Shown here piece by piece: positions 1 through 9,618 of a DNA stretch of 53,093 bases. The stretch's first letter is position 1; each line of letters opens with the position of its first letter. A model generated the notes under the pieces. That model ran no database searches. It was not told the DNA's origin and saw only the letters and a list, made by a program, of their open reading frames with translations. Made by a program: the position numbers and the translations under genes. This stretch comes from Actinomycetes bacterium (GTDB lineage Bacteria; Actinomycetota; Actinomycetes; Propionibacteriales; Propionibacteriaceae): positions 1-53,093 of the forward strand of contig JAJZQV010000010.1 of NCBI GenBank assembly GCA_021803025.1, in the 5' to 3' direction.

Positions 1-1401
1 GGCGGCCTCCTCGTCGACGACGGGCTCTCCCGAGACGGTCCCGTCCGAGGCCGGCACCTCCTTCTCGTCGGCCACCTGCTCCTGGGTCGCCGTCTCCTGA
101 GTCGCGTCCGGAGCCGGCTCCTCATGAGCCGTCGCCTCGGCGCGAGTCTCCCGGGTCGTCGTCCCGCCAAGGGCGTCCCCCTCGACGCCCGTGACCGAGC
201 GGCGCGGCTGGTCGGCGACCGGTGCTGAGGCGTCGAACGAGTAGAGCGAGGCGCCCGGCTCAGAGACCGAGCCCACCGCATCCGCCGCGGGCTCGACGTC
301 GTCCTGCGTCGCGTCGGCGAGCACGGGCTCCTCGGCACTGGTGCGCGGGTTCGACGCGATGAGGGCGTTGAGCCAACGTGCCCGGGGGTCGGCGTCGACG
401 ACGAGCGCCTTGACGAAGAGCGTGGCGGGCAGGGCCAGGAGAGCGCCGAGGGGGCCGAGGACGACGGCCCAGACGAGCAGGGACAGGAACGAGACCGTAC
501 TCGTCACCCCCACGGCCTCCCCGGTCACCTTCGGCTGGATGACGCCCTGGATGACGAAGTTGAGCACGGCGTACAGCACGATGACGAAGACGGCGCCCCA
601 GGGGCCCTTGGCGAGCAGACCCATGACGGCGGCCGGGACGAGGCCGAGGATGAAGCCGACGTTCGGGATGTAGTTCGTGACGAAGGCGAGCACGGCCCAC
701 ACGACGGCGAGCGGGATCCCGTACGCGGCGAGTCCCATCCACGTGAGGACCGACACGACGAGGCCGAACGCGGTGGAGGTGACCCAGTACCGGCGGACGC
801 CCAGCGCGAACGACTCCAGTGCGCGGACCATCACGGGGTCGTGACGGCGCCCGAGCCGCTCCATGCGTGACTCGAAGTCGACCGAGTCCACGACCATGAA
901 CAGCAGGACCGTGATGACGATGACGAACAGCGACAGGGCGCTGCCGACGTTCGAGATGAGCGACGAGACGACGCTCACGACACTGCCCGGGTTGATCGTC
1001 TTGAGCTGGTCGATGATCTGGCTGCTCGTGATCCCGAACTGCGACGCGATGGTGAGGGCCTGGTCGTACATGGTCTGGAACTGGCCCTTGTACTGAGGGA
1101 TCTCCTGGACGAACAGCGACGCCGCCCAGCCGATCGCCCAGAACAGGAGCCCGATGATGATGATCGCCAGCAGCCCCGACAGGATCGCCGCGAGCACGCG
1201 AGGGACGCGGCGAGAGAGGAAGCGCTGGACGGGCCAGACGACGACCATGAGGTTGAGCGCGAGGAAGAACGGGCCGACGATCCGCGACAGCTGCGACAGC
1301 CCGAGCAGGAGCACCACGACGGCGGCCGCACCGACCGCGAGTCGCAGGGCCCGGTGCGACCCCTGTTCGGGCGCAGCGGCAGGAGTGTCGTAGCCAGTCA
1401 T
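1..1401 (-). CDS. AI-2E family transporter (UPF0118/PerM type), C-terminus cut by window edge
   Basis: Reading down from the ATG at 1401, the frame stays open to base 1 (467 codons), so the C-terminus lies outside the window. The N-terminal two thirds is strongly hydrophobic with many predicted membrane segments, and the order of segments fits the AI-2E/PerM exporter family (PF01594), including the conserved NYIPNVG stretch and the later NFVIQGVIQPK motif. From about residue 355 the protein changes to an acidic, Ala/Glu/Thr-rich cytoplasmic tail of more than 100 residues, longer than is usual for this family. The family exports small solutes or signals; the substrate here cannot be told. It is divergent from fumC across a 243-bp spacer. 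The family call is firm; the role is not. Confidence 0.85.
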   Translation of the reverse strand, partial: MTGYDTPAAAPEQGSHRALRLAVGAAAVVVLLLGLSQLSRIVGPFFLALNLMVVVWPVQRFLSRRVPRVLAAILSGLLAIIIIGLLFWAIGWAASLFVQEIPQYKGQFQTMYDQALTIASQFGITSSQIIDQLKTINPGSVVSVVSSLISNVGSALSLFVIVITVLLFMVVDSVDFESRMERLGRRHDPVMVRALESFALGVRRYWVTSTAFGLVVSVLTWMGLAAYGIPLAVVWAVLAFVTNYIPNVGFILGLVPAAVMGLLAKGPWGAVFVIVLYAVLNFVIQGVIQPKVTGEAVGVTSTVSFLSLLVWAVVLGPLGALLALPATLFVKALVVDADPRARWLNALIASNPRTSAEEPVLADATQDDVEPAADAVGSVSEPGASLYSFDASAPVADQPRRSVTGVEGDALGGTTTRETRAEATAHEEPAPDATQETATQEQVADEKEVPASDGTVSGEPVVDEEAA

Positions 1402-1601
1402 GTGCCCATGGTGCCGTAGCGGCCGGTGCCTCGCACGACCGGCTCCCGTTATGTGGGCCATGTGGTCGTCCCCGGGAACCGCCGTGCTCCTCGCCGGCGT
1501 CCGGGTTGCGACCAGCCTGTCCACCCCATGCCCCGGAGGCTGGGCGGCGCAGTTCCTCCCCTTGTGAACCGGTCATCGGGACTGCCTTCGGATGCCGGTT
1601 C

Positions 1602-1638
1602 CCCCACCCGGAACGACCGGGTGGGGCGGCAATAGACT
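1602..1638 (+). promoter_or_regulatory. fumC promoter with a perfect 10-bp inverted repeat over the -35 region
   Basis: CCCCACCCGG (1602-1611) and CCGGGTGGGG (1617-1626) form a perfect inverted repeat with a 5-base loop. A -10-like TAGACT (1633-1638) follows, and the fumC ATG is 6 bases further on, the geometry of an actinobacterial leaderless promoter. The repeat lies where the -35 would be, so it may be an operator. A terminator for upstream transcription is less likely because no T-run follows. The regulator is unknown. Confidence 0.45.
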
Positions 1639-1644
1639 GCCGCC

Positions 1645-3039
<1,395 letters not shown>

Positions 3040-3066
3040 GGTTCTCTCGCGCCTGAGGAGGCCGTG

Positions 3067-3930
3067 ATGAGTGATGACTGGGGACGCAAGCTCTCGAGGT
3101 TCGGCAACGACCTCGCCGCGGGGCTGAAGGACACGGGGAAGCTGCTCAAGAGCGACATCGAGAAGGCGCGTGGCTACGTCGCCGAGCAGCAGCACCAGTC
3201 CGAGGCGCAGCGACAGGCCGAGCAGCAGCGCCGCTGGGTGCGCGCGAGCTCGCCCACCTGGGCCGCGCCCACGCAGGCGGCCGACACGACGGAGTGGGCG
3301 ACGTACGAGCTCGTCGACCCGCGGTCGCAGCAGGTGGCCGTGACGTTCCGCCATCCCGCCGACTGGCAGGCCGGCGGCCAGGTCATGTGGCCGGCGGGGC
3401 CGGGGCTCCCGGTGAAGTACGCGATCGGGTCGAGCCCGGTCGACGGCTCGTGCGTCGCGGAGCGCTTCCCTCGTACGGACTTCATCAGCGGGGGGCTCAT
3501 CACGACCCCCGAACCGGGCCGTGAGACAGCGTCGGGCGGCCTCATGCAGGACGTCATCGCGACCACGCTCGTGCCGAGGCTGCGCCCTGGTGCGTTCGTG
3601 GTGTCCATCGACGCGGTCGACCCGGCGCTCTACGTGAGCCAGCGCGTGGACCCGCGTCTCATGGGACAGGGCTACCTCGCCTGGCTCGAGTACGACAGGG
3701 GCGGGGTCCCCTGGGCCGACGAGCTCGTCGTGCTGCGCTACCAGCTGCCGCCGACGGGCGGCCTCGTGCAGGAGGTGCGCTTCGGCGCGGCCGTCTGGAG
3801 CCTCAACGCGCACCGGGACCTCTTCCCGTCGGTACGCAGCACGCTCCGAGCCATCGCCCTCAGCGCCGCGAGCCGTCCCGAGTGGGACGGCTACGCGTCG
3901 CAGCAGACGGGCTGGCCGGTCCTCATCTAG
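3067..3930 (+). CDS. hypothetical protein with charged N-terminal helix
   Basis: I do not recognise a named family for this 287-aa protein. Residues 1-60 are charged and Gln/Lys-rich (a likely amphipathic helix or coiled coil), followed by a globular, Trp/Val/Pro-containing region of about 210 residues with no signal peptide or membrane segment. The ATG at 3067 is preferred over the GTG one codon earlier because GGAGG (3057-3061) then sits 5 bases upstream. It follows fumC closely on the same strand, which suggests co-transcription, although no functional link is visible. It is probably cytoplasmic. Confidence 0.7.
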   Translation: MSDDWGRKLSRFGNDLAAGLKDTGKLLKSDIEKARGYVAEQQHQSEAQRQAEQQRRWVRASSPTWAAPTQAADTTEWATYELVDPRSQQVAVTFRHPADWQAGGQVMWPAGPGLPVKYAIGSSPVDGSCVAERFPRTDFISGGLITTPEPGRETASGGLMQDVIATTLVPRLRPGAFVVSIDAVDPALYVSQRVDPRLMGQGYLAWLEYDRGGVPWADELVVLRYQLPPTGGLVQEVRFGAAVWSLNAHRDLFPSVRSTLRAIALSAASRPEWDGYASQQTGWPVLI

Positions 3931-3981
3931 CCGGGTCCCGTCGGGGAGCAGGCTCGACGGAGACCCCTCCGGGCCGTCGTC

Positions 3982-4152
3982 TCAGCCGAGCAGGCGGCTG
4001 AAGAACCCACCGCTCGAGGACTGCGCCTTCTGCGCGGGCGAGCAGCTGCAGCGCTGGGACTTCGGCACACCCGCGAGCGCGGTCTCGATGTGGTTGCCGC
4101 AACCGGCCCAGGTCGGCTTGTTGCAGGTCCTGCAGGTGGTGCGATGGCACAT
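3982..4152 (-). CDS. small Cys-rich protein (56 aa) with TCxxC...GCGxH pattern
   Basis: The 56-aa product has six cysteines (2, 7, 10, 18, 35, 37) and His at 3 and 21, in the pattern MCHxTTCRTCxKxTWAGCGxH. This resembles a widespread family of uncharacterised small proteins, recalled from memory only. The Cys/His spacing suggests metal binding. A good ribosome site (GAGGAG, about 7 bases upstream) supports the ATG at 4152. Just upstream lies a perfect CsoR-type inverted repeat overlapping the -10 box, so expression is probably relieved by copper or by reactive sulfur. The gene is convergent with the hypothetical gene that ends at 3930. Function is inferred only from Cys content and operator. 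Confidence 0.8.
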   Translation of the reverse strand: MCHRTTCRTCNKPTWAGCGNHIETALAGVPKSQRCSCSPAQKAQSSSGGFFSRLLG

Positions 4153-4185
4153 AGTGGCGACTCCTCGTCGGTGGATGGTGACATC

Positions 4186-4204
4186 AATATACCCCAGGGG
4201 GTAT
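4186..4204 (-). promoter_or_regulatory. CsoR/CstR-like operator and -10 box of the Cys-rich gene
   Basis: ATACCCC-AG-GGGGTAT (4189-4204) is a perfect 7-2-7 inverted repeat. On the minus strand it runs straight into TATATT (4191-4186), a good -10, so a bound repressor would block the promoter. AT-flanked C/G runs of this type are the known operator style of CsoR/RcnR/CstR repressors. An identical half-site pair occurs at 40327-40342. No csoR-like gene is present in the window. Confidence 0.7.
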
Positions 4205-4420
4205 CTGATTCCCAATCGGGCGGCTGCCGCTCATGCAGGTATGAGCCTCTGGATCGATCTCGGGTGGGACCCGGCTCGCGCCGGACGATGATGGGGGCGC
4301 GAAGGATCCGGTGGCGGAGTCGATGGCGTAGGCAAGAACTTCAGGCATAACGCCGACGTCGTGATGTCGACGCGCGACAATAGGCGCCAGCGCTACCTGT
4401 ACGCACCTGCGCTACCACAC

Positions 4421-4436
4421 CGCGCGAGTTCGCGCG
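4421..4436. promoter_or_regulatory. inverted repeat upstream of the LacI gene, possible autoregulatory operator
   Basis: CGCGCGA-GT-TCGCGCG is a perfect 7-2-7 palindrome 34 bases before the LacI-family ATG. LacI-family genes often bind an operator in their own promoter. The rest of the 318-bp spacer (4153-4470) holds the CsoR-like site and no other recognisable gene. Confidence 0.35.
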
Positions 4437-4470
4437 TACATTCCCGATGGTCACATTCGCAAGGAGACTG

Positions 4471-5496
4471 ATGGCGCGGCCCACCCTGATCAGCCTGGCC
4501 AAGGAGCTCGGAGTCTCCCGCCAGACGGTCTCGAACGTCATCAACGCGCCACACCTGGTCAAGCCGTCGACTCGCGAACGTGTGCAGGAGCACATCGAGC
4601 GCTCGGGCTACAGGCCCTCAGCGGCGGCGAGAGCCCTGCGGACGAACCGGACGCGCATCGTCGGGATGCGGATGTCGCCCGTCCTCGACGGGATCAACGG
4701 GTCCGTGATGGACCGCTACATCCACGCGGTCACCGAGGCGCTCGAGGAGCGCGGCTACCACCCGGTCCTCGTCACGGCGTCCGGTGAGCAGGAGGAGCTC
4801 GCGGCGCTCATCGGGCTGTACGAGACGGGGCTGATCGACGCGGCGATGCTCGCCTACACGTCCCCGCTCGATACCCGGCCCGCTGAGCTGCGACGCATCG
4901 GGATGCCGTTCGTCTCGTTCGGACGGCCGTGGGGTGACGAGGATGCGCCGCACCCGTGGGTGGACATCGACAACGCGACGGGCGTCGAGGACGGCACCCG
5001 GCTCCTGCGCGAGCGCGGGCACACCAAGATCGGCTTCATCGGGCCCAGCGACTTCTCGATGATCGACCGTCACCGCCATGAGGGCTGGCTTCGTGGGATG
5101 GCAGGGCTGGACGAGGACCTCGCGGAGCTCGACATCTGCGTGGCGGAGGGCATCCAGAACGGGTTCCGTGCCATGCGCGTGCTGCGCGAGAGGGGCATCA
5201 CCGCGGCCGTGTGCGGTACGGACTCTCTGGCTCTCGGAGCGCTCAGCGTCCTGTACGAGTCGCCGGTCGAGGGCTTCGCGCCGGCAGAGTCCATCGTCGG
5301 GTTCGACGACTCGCCCGTCGCCTCCGCGCTCGGCTTCTCGAGCGTCGCGCAGCCGGTCGAGCAGGTCGCGTCGCTCCTCGTCACGCAGCTCATCAGCGAG
5401 CTCGAGGACGACGTCGAGCAGTGCGAGCGCCGGGTGCTGCTGCCGTCCGTGCTCAGGGTCCGGCTCGGTCGCGGCCTGCCGGTACGACTGGGGTAG
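4471..5496 (+). CDS. LacI family transcriptional regulator
   Basis: The 341-aa protein begins with a classic LacI helix-turn-helix (residues 5-25, including LAKELGVSRQTVSNVIN) and hinge region, followed by a periplasmic-binding-protein-like effector domain (about 60-335) with the usual GFIGP and VGFDD segments. The ATG at 4471 is chosen over an in-frame ATG 24 bases earlier because AAGGAG ends 6 bases before it and the HTH would then start at the usual place. Such proteins repress sugar-use genes until a sugar binds. No sugar operon adjoins it, so the effector is unknown; the nearest sugar-related genes are tens of kb away. Confidence 0.93.
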   Translation: MARPTLISLAKELGVSRQTVSNVINAPHLVKPSTRERVQEHIERSGYRPSAAARALRTNRTRIVGMRMSPVLDGINGSVMDRYIHAVTEALEERGYHPVLVTASGEQEELAALIGLYETGLIDAAMLAYTSPLDTRPAELRRIGMPFVSFGRPWGDEDAPHPWVDIDNATGVEDGTRLLRERGHTKIGFIGPSDFSMIDRHRHEGWLRGMAGLDEDLAELDICVAEGIQNGFRAMRVLRERGITAAVCGTDSLALGALSVLYESPVEGFAPAESIVGFDDSPVASALGFSSVAQPVEQVASLLVTQLISELEDDVEQCERRVLLPSVLRVRLGRGLPVRLG

Positions 5497-5521
5497 CCGT
5501 ACGGAAAGGGCCCGTCGGACG

Positions 5522-6181
5522 TCAGGGCCTGGCGAGGCCCGTCTCGTAGGCGATGAGGACGAGCTGGACGCGGTCGCGGGCCTGGAGCTTGGCCAGCAGG
5601 CGGCCGATGTGGGTCTTCACCGTGCCCTCCGCCATGTACAGCCCCTTGGAGATCTCGGCGTTCGTCGCACCCCTGGCGATCTCGACGAGCACCTCGCGCT
5701 CCCGGTCCGTGAGCACGTCGAGCCGGGTGTCCGTGCTGCTTTCGCCCGGCGCGGGCAGCAGCGGCACGACGTGGTCGAGCAGTCGGCGCGTGGCGCTCGG
5801 CGCCATCACGGCGTCCCCGCTCGCGACGCTGTGGATCGCGTGGAGGAGCTCGGCGGGATGGCTGTCCTTGAGCATGAAGCCGCTGGCGCCGGCGCGCAGC
5901 GCCGCGTACACGTACTCGTCGGCGTCGAAGGTCGTGAGCACGAGGACGTGCGCGCCCGACCCCGACGCGACGATGCGCCGCGTGGCCTCCACGCCGTCCA
6001 TGACCGGCATCCGGATGTCCATGAGCACGACGTCCACCGGCGTCCGGGAGAGGACGTCGAGGGCCTGGGCGCCGTTGTCGGCCTCGCCCACGACCTCGAT
6101 GTCGTCGCTCGACTCGATGAGCATGCGGAACCCGCTGCGGACGAGAGCCTGGTCGTCGACGAGCAGCACGCGGATGGTCAC
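5522..6181 (-). CDS. NarL/FixJ (LuxR-type) response regulator
   Basis: The 219-aa protein has a receiver domain (about 3-120) with the acidic pair D9-D10, phospho-acceptor D55 (VLMDIRMP) and the conserved Lys in MLKDS, then a LuxR-type HTH near the C-terminus (LTDREREVL...GTVKTHIGRLL). It should bind DNA when phosphorylated by the upstream kinase. The GTG at 6181 overlaps the kinase stop codon (GTGA), which indicates translational coupling, and it puts the start right at TIRVLLVDD. An in-frame upstream start would add residues that overlap the kinase and is unlikely. The regulated genes are not evident. Confidence 0.95.
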   Translation of the reverse strand: MTIRVLLVDDQALVRSGFRMLIESSDDIEVVGEADNGAQALDVLSRTPVDVVLMDIRMPVMDGVEATRRIVASGSGAHVLVLTTFDADEYVYAALRAGASGFMLKDSHPAELLHAIHSVASGDAVMAPSATRRLLDHVVPLLPAPGESSTDTRLDVLTDREREVLVEIARGATNAEISKGLYMAEGTVKTHIGRLLAKLQARDRVQLVLIAYETGLARP

Positions 6182-7410
6182 GCGTCGATCCTTCCTGATG
6201 CGCCGGCGTGCGACGGGAGCCACGCGTGGACCCGGTAGCCCTTGTCCTTCTCGGGGCCCGCCTCGATCGTGCCCCCGAGCGCCGCCAGACGCTCGGCCAT
6301 GCCGCGCTGGCCGTGGCCGACTCCGTCTGTCGTGGCTCTCGCGCCGAGGCCCGAGTCCACGACGTCGAGGTCGATGCCTCGCGGGGAGTACGTGACGTGG
6401 ACGTGGGGGTTCGCACGCGGGCCGGCGTGCTTGAGCACGTTGGTGAGCGCCTCCTGGACCACGCGGTAGGCCGTGAGGCCGACGGCGGCGGGGACGTCGG
6501 GCATGTCCCCGGTGACGGTGAGCGCGGCACCGGTCTTGTCAACCATCGGCGGGATGTCGGCGAGTGTCGGCACCGGCGTGTACGGCTCCGAGGCGTCGTC
6601 GCCCTCACGGAGCACCGCCACGATGCGGCGCATCTCCGTGAGCGCCTCGCGACCGGTGGCCGCGATGGTGCCGAGGGCTGCCGCTGCCGCCTCGGGCTTC
6701 TTCGTGGCCAGCGCGTACCCGCCTTCAGCCTGGACCACCATCACGGACAGCGAGTGGGCGACGACGTCGTGGAGCTCGCGGGCGATCTGGTTGCGGGTGC
6801 GGGCCTCGATCGCGCGGGCCTCGTGCTCACGCTGCGACATGAGGGTACGGGAGTGCTCCGCCTCCGCCTCGAGCAGTGTCTCCCGGGCGTGGACGACGTC
6901 GCGCTGGCGACGGCCGAGCGCGTACGGCGTGACGACGACGCCGACGCAGACGCCTGACGCGAGGATTGCGGCGACGGTGACGACCGGCTGCCCGAAGCCG
7001 AACGGCACGACGATCCAGCGCAGCGGCGCGACGACGGCACCGACCGCGCCGAGCACCACCACGAGGCGGGCGCGGCGACCGGGCACCCAGCGGGCGACCG
7101 TGTACGCGACGAGCGGCACCACCGCGATCCCCACGCCGGGCACGGGAGTGAGCGCGACCTGTACGAGCAGGGCGGCCGACGTGACGGACAGGAACACCAT
7201 GGGGAACGCGCGCCGGATCGAGATCGACAGGAACGCGATGAACGACGTGACGACCGCGACGGTCAGGTTCCTCTGCAGGTGGTTGAAGAGAGAGTCGAGG
7301 ACCACGTACGGGATGAGGCCGAGCGCCACGAAGACCCCGGCGAGGAGGAGATCGACCCGCCAGTCGTCGTTGGCGTCCGTGTAGGCCCGCAATGCCCGTA
7401 ACGCGCTCAT
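6178..7410 (-). CDS. sensor histidine kinase, NarL-type two-component partner
   Basis: The 410-aa protein has several hydrophobic membrane segments in residues 20-165, a linker coiled coil (about 170-210), a HisKA_3 dimerisation box with phospho-acceptor H214 (RELHDVVAHS) and an HATPase_c domain (about 310-400) with VVQEALTNVLKHAG and the G-box HGQRGM near 366. There is no large extracellular loop, so the stimulus is probably sensed in or near the membrane. It forms an operon with the response regulator through a 4-base overlap. Divergent across 208 bp is the unknown gene at 7619. Confidence 0.95.
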   Translation of the reverse strand: MSALRALRAYTDANDDWRVDLLLAGVFVALGLIPYVVLDSLFNHLQRNLTVAVVTSFIAFLSISIRRAFPMVFLSVTSAALLVQVALTPVPGVGIAVVPLVAYTVARWVPGRRARLVVVLGAVGAVVAPLRWIVVPFGFGQPVVTVAAILASGVCVGVVVTPYALGRRQRDVVHARETLLEAEAEHSRTLMSQREHEARAIEARTRNQIARELHDVVAHSLSVMVVQAEGGYALATKKPEAAAAALGTIAATGREALTEMRRIVAVLREGDDASEPYTPVPTLADIPPMVDKTGAALTVTGDMPDVPAAVGLTAYRVVQEALTNVLKHAGPRANPHVHVTYSPRGIDLDVVDSGLGARATTDGVGHGQRGMAERLAALGGTIEAGPEKDKGYRVHAWLPSHAGASGRIDA

Positions 7411-7618
7411 CGGCGCCCAGCCTAAACAGAACCGGCGCCGGCGGGCGCGGTCGTGGGGATGCCCTCACGAAGGCCGCTCTTCCCTCCGCGCGGGGCATGG
7501 GATCCGGGGCCCGCTGCGCCCTGAGGCCCGTACCTGGCTTCCCCGAGGCTGACGCGTCCCCGAGACGGCGCGCTCGACCCACAGCGGTTCACGGAAGGAT
7601 GAGACCCCTGGAGGTGGG

Positions 7619-9475
7619 ATGAGGAACCGGACGTCGCCCGTGAGGGTCGTGCAGGCTGGGCCCGTCAGCGGCTCGTACGCGGCGCTCGCCGCGCTGCTTC
7701 CCGGGGACGAACCTGTCGTCGACGGGGAGACCCTGGCAGCCGCGGTCGCAGACCTGTGCGCCTTCGTCGACACACGCCGAGACTGCTCCGACTTCCGCGC
7801 CGTCGCGCTCCTCGCCGTCCTGCTGGCGGGGAAGGTCCCCGAGGAGTCCCTCGACCAGGTGCGGCGCTCCCTCACGGGCTTCAAGTACTGGATGGCCGAG
7901 CCCGGCGACGACGCCATGTGCTTCTGGTCGGAGAACCACCAGCTGCTGTTCGCGACGGCGGAGTACCTCGCGGGCGCCGCCTTCGCCGGCGACGTCTTCT
8001 CCAACGACCGGCGCACGGGGGCCGAGCACCGCGACGACGGCCGGCGCCGGCTCGAGCGCTGGCTCGACCTGCGGTTCCGGTTCGGCTTCTCCGAGTGGCT
8101 GTCCCCCGTCTACTACGAGGAGGACGTGGCCGGGCTCACCCTGCTCGTCGAGCACGCTCCCGACCCGGAGGTGGCCGACCGGGCGGCCGGGGTGCTCGAC
8201 CTGCTCCTCCTCGACTGCGCGCTCCATCGCTTCGACTCCCACTTCGTCGCGAGCGCAGGCCGCGTGTACGAGATGCAGAAGAAGCATCCCGCGTCATCCG
8301 AGATGCAGGCGATAGTCGACCACGCGTTCACCGGCCGGGACGTCGTCGCCGACTGGGACCGGATCGGGATGGTGTTCTGCCTGCGCCGTATGTACGAGGT
8401 GCCGGACGTCCTCGTGGAGATCGCCGCCGACCCGGCTCCGCGGACCGTACGGTCGGGCCACGGCCTGGACATCGCCGACGCGGCCGCCCTGTACGGTGCG
8501 CCCGGCGACCCGGAGACCACCGGCGCCCTGCTGTGGGCGATGGAGGCGTTCGTGAACCCGGGGGCGGTACGGACGACGATGGCCGCCTTCGAGGCCTGGC
8601 ACATGGCGACCAACCCCTTCGTCTCCGCCCTCAGGTCGCTGGAGTGGGTGCCACGGCGCCTCCTGCCCGTCGCGATGCGGCTCCTGCGCCCGGTCGTGGC
8701 GGGAACCGCCCTGGAGCGGGCCCACGTCACGACGACGCGCGCCGCCTCGTACAGCCTCAGCTGCGCGCAGCACTACCGACCGGGCCACTTCGGCGACCAG
8801 CAGCACCTGTGGCACGTGGTGCTGCCCGGGGGCGTACCGGTCTTCGCCACGCACCCCGGCGGCCCGCTCGTCGACGACGCGACGAGGCAGCGCACACCGT
8901 CGGCATGGGTCGGCAACGGCGTCAACCCGGATGCGGCCGCAGCGGGTCCGGTACTGCTCGCCGTCCACGACACCCGGGGACGACGCGGCTACGGCGAGGC
9001 GAAGCGCCGCCACGGGAGCCACCTGTACGTGCCGTTCGCGCAGCTCGACGACTCGGCGCGGGGCAGCCATTGGCTGGCTGTGCGAAAGGGGGACGCGCTC
9101 GTCGGCGTCCTCGCCACCTCTGAGCTGTTCACGGAGTCGGAGGAGGCGCTGCGTCAGGACGGGCCCGTCACGGCGTGGGTCGTCGTGTGCGCCGAGCTCG
9201 GAACCCACGGCTCCCTGGAGGCGTTCAGCACGTGGCTCTCCCGCTGCAGCGTCACGCTGAGCGGCGCGACGCTCGACGTGACGACCCCCGACGCCACGTA
9301 CCGGCTGGCTCGCGGCGCGCTCTTCCTTGACGGTCGGCGCGTCACGACCGACCACGGGCGGTACGACTGCCGCTGGGTGCGGACCCCCTTCGACGCGGAC
9401 CGGATCGTCGTGCGGGGCGAGACCGGGACGCTCATGCTCGGCCGTGACGGCAGTCGTGTCGTGACGCGGTCCTAG
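7619..9475 (+). CDS. large uncharacterised protein, possible helical-toroid plus beta-sandwich fold
   Basis: I do not recognise this 618-aa protein by name. The first 360 residues look mostly helical, with aromatic clusters such as FKYWM, MCFWSENHQ and RFGFSEWLSPVYYEED. The last 230 look beta-rich, with a HGSHLYVPF segment. Helical-toroid plus beta-sandwich is an architecture found in heparinase-like and other carbohydrate-active proteins, but that is only a fold guess. No signal peptide is visible, so it is likely cytoplasmic. GGAGG lies 4 bases before the ATG at 7619. The 40-aa gene follows 20 bases after the stop. Its GTA valine codons from 8401 to 9400 all fall within GTAC. Confidence 0.75.
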   Translation: MRNRTSPVRVVQAGPVSGSYAALAALLPGDEPVVDGETLAAAVADLCAFVDTRRDCSDFRAVALLAVLLAGKVPEESLDQVRRSLTGFKYWMAEPGDDAMCFWSENHQLLFATAEYLAGAAFAGDVFSNDRRTGAEHRDDGRRRLERWLDLRFRFGFSEWLSPVYYEEDVAGLTLLVEHAPDPEVADRAAGVLDLLLLDCALHRFDSHFVASAGRVYEMQKKHPASSEMQAIVDHAFTGRDVVADWDRIGMVFCLRRMYEVPDVLVEIAADPAPRTVRSGHGLDIADAAALYGAPGDPETTGALLWAMEAFVNPGAVRTTMAAFEAWHMATNPFVSALRSLEWVPRRLLPVAMRLLRPVVAGTALERAHVTTTRAASYSLSCAQHYRPGHFGDQQHLWHVVLPGGVPVFATHPGGPLVDDATRQRTPSAWVGNGVNPDAAAAGPVLLAVHDTRGRRGYGEAKRRHGSHLYVPFAQLDDSARGSHWLAVRKGDALVGVLATSELFTESEEALRQDGPVTAWVVVCAELGTHGSLEAFSTWLSRCSVTLSGATLDVTTPDATYRLARGALFLDGRRVTTDHGRYDCRWVRTPFDADRIVVRGETGTLMLGRDGSRVVTRS

Positions 9476-9495
9476 GCTGGCCCCGAGGAGGAGCC

Positions 9496-9618
9496 ATGAA
9501 GCGACTGGTGGTGTTCGCCGTGGTCGTCGCGGTAGGGATCGTGATGGGCGCCAAGGCGCGAGAGCGGGACGAGAGGGCCAGGCGCTGGGCGGCGGCGACC
9601 GACCCGCACCCGGGATGA
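9496..9618 (+). CDS. 40-aa single-span membrane peptide
   Basis: A short frame with a good ribosome site (GAGGAG, 9486-9493 region) encodes MKRLVVFAVVVAVGIVMGAK followed by a highly charged Arg/Glu tail: one membrane helix with a basic cytoplasmic or periplasmic segment. The stop overlaps the ATG of the following M20 amidohydrolase by 4 bases (ATGA), indicating coupled translation. Its role is unknown. It may be a small membrane partner of the upstream protein or just a coupling leader. Confidence 0.6.
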   Translation: MKRLVVFAVVVAVGIVMGAKARERDERARRWAAATDPHPG

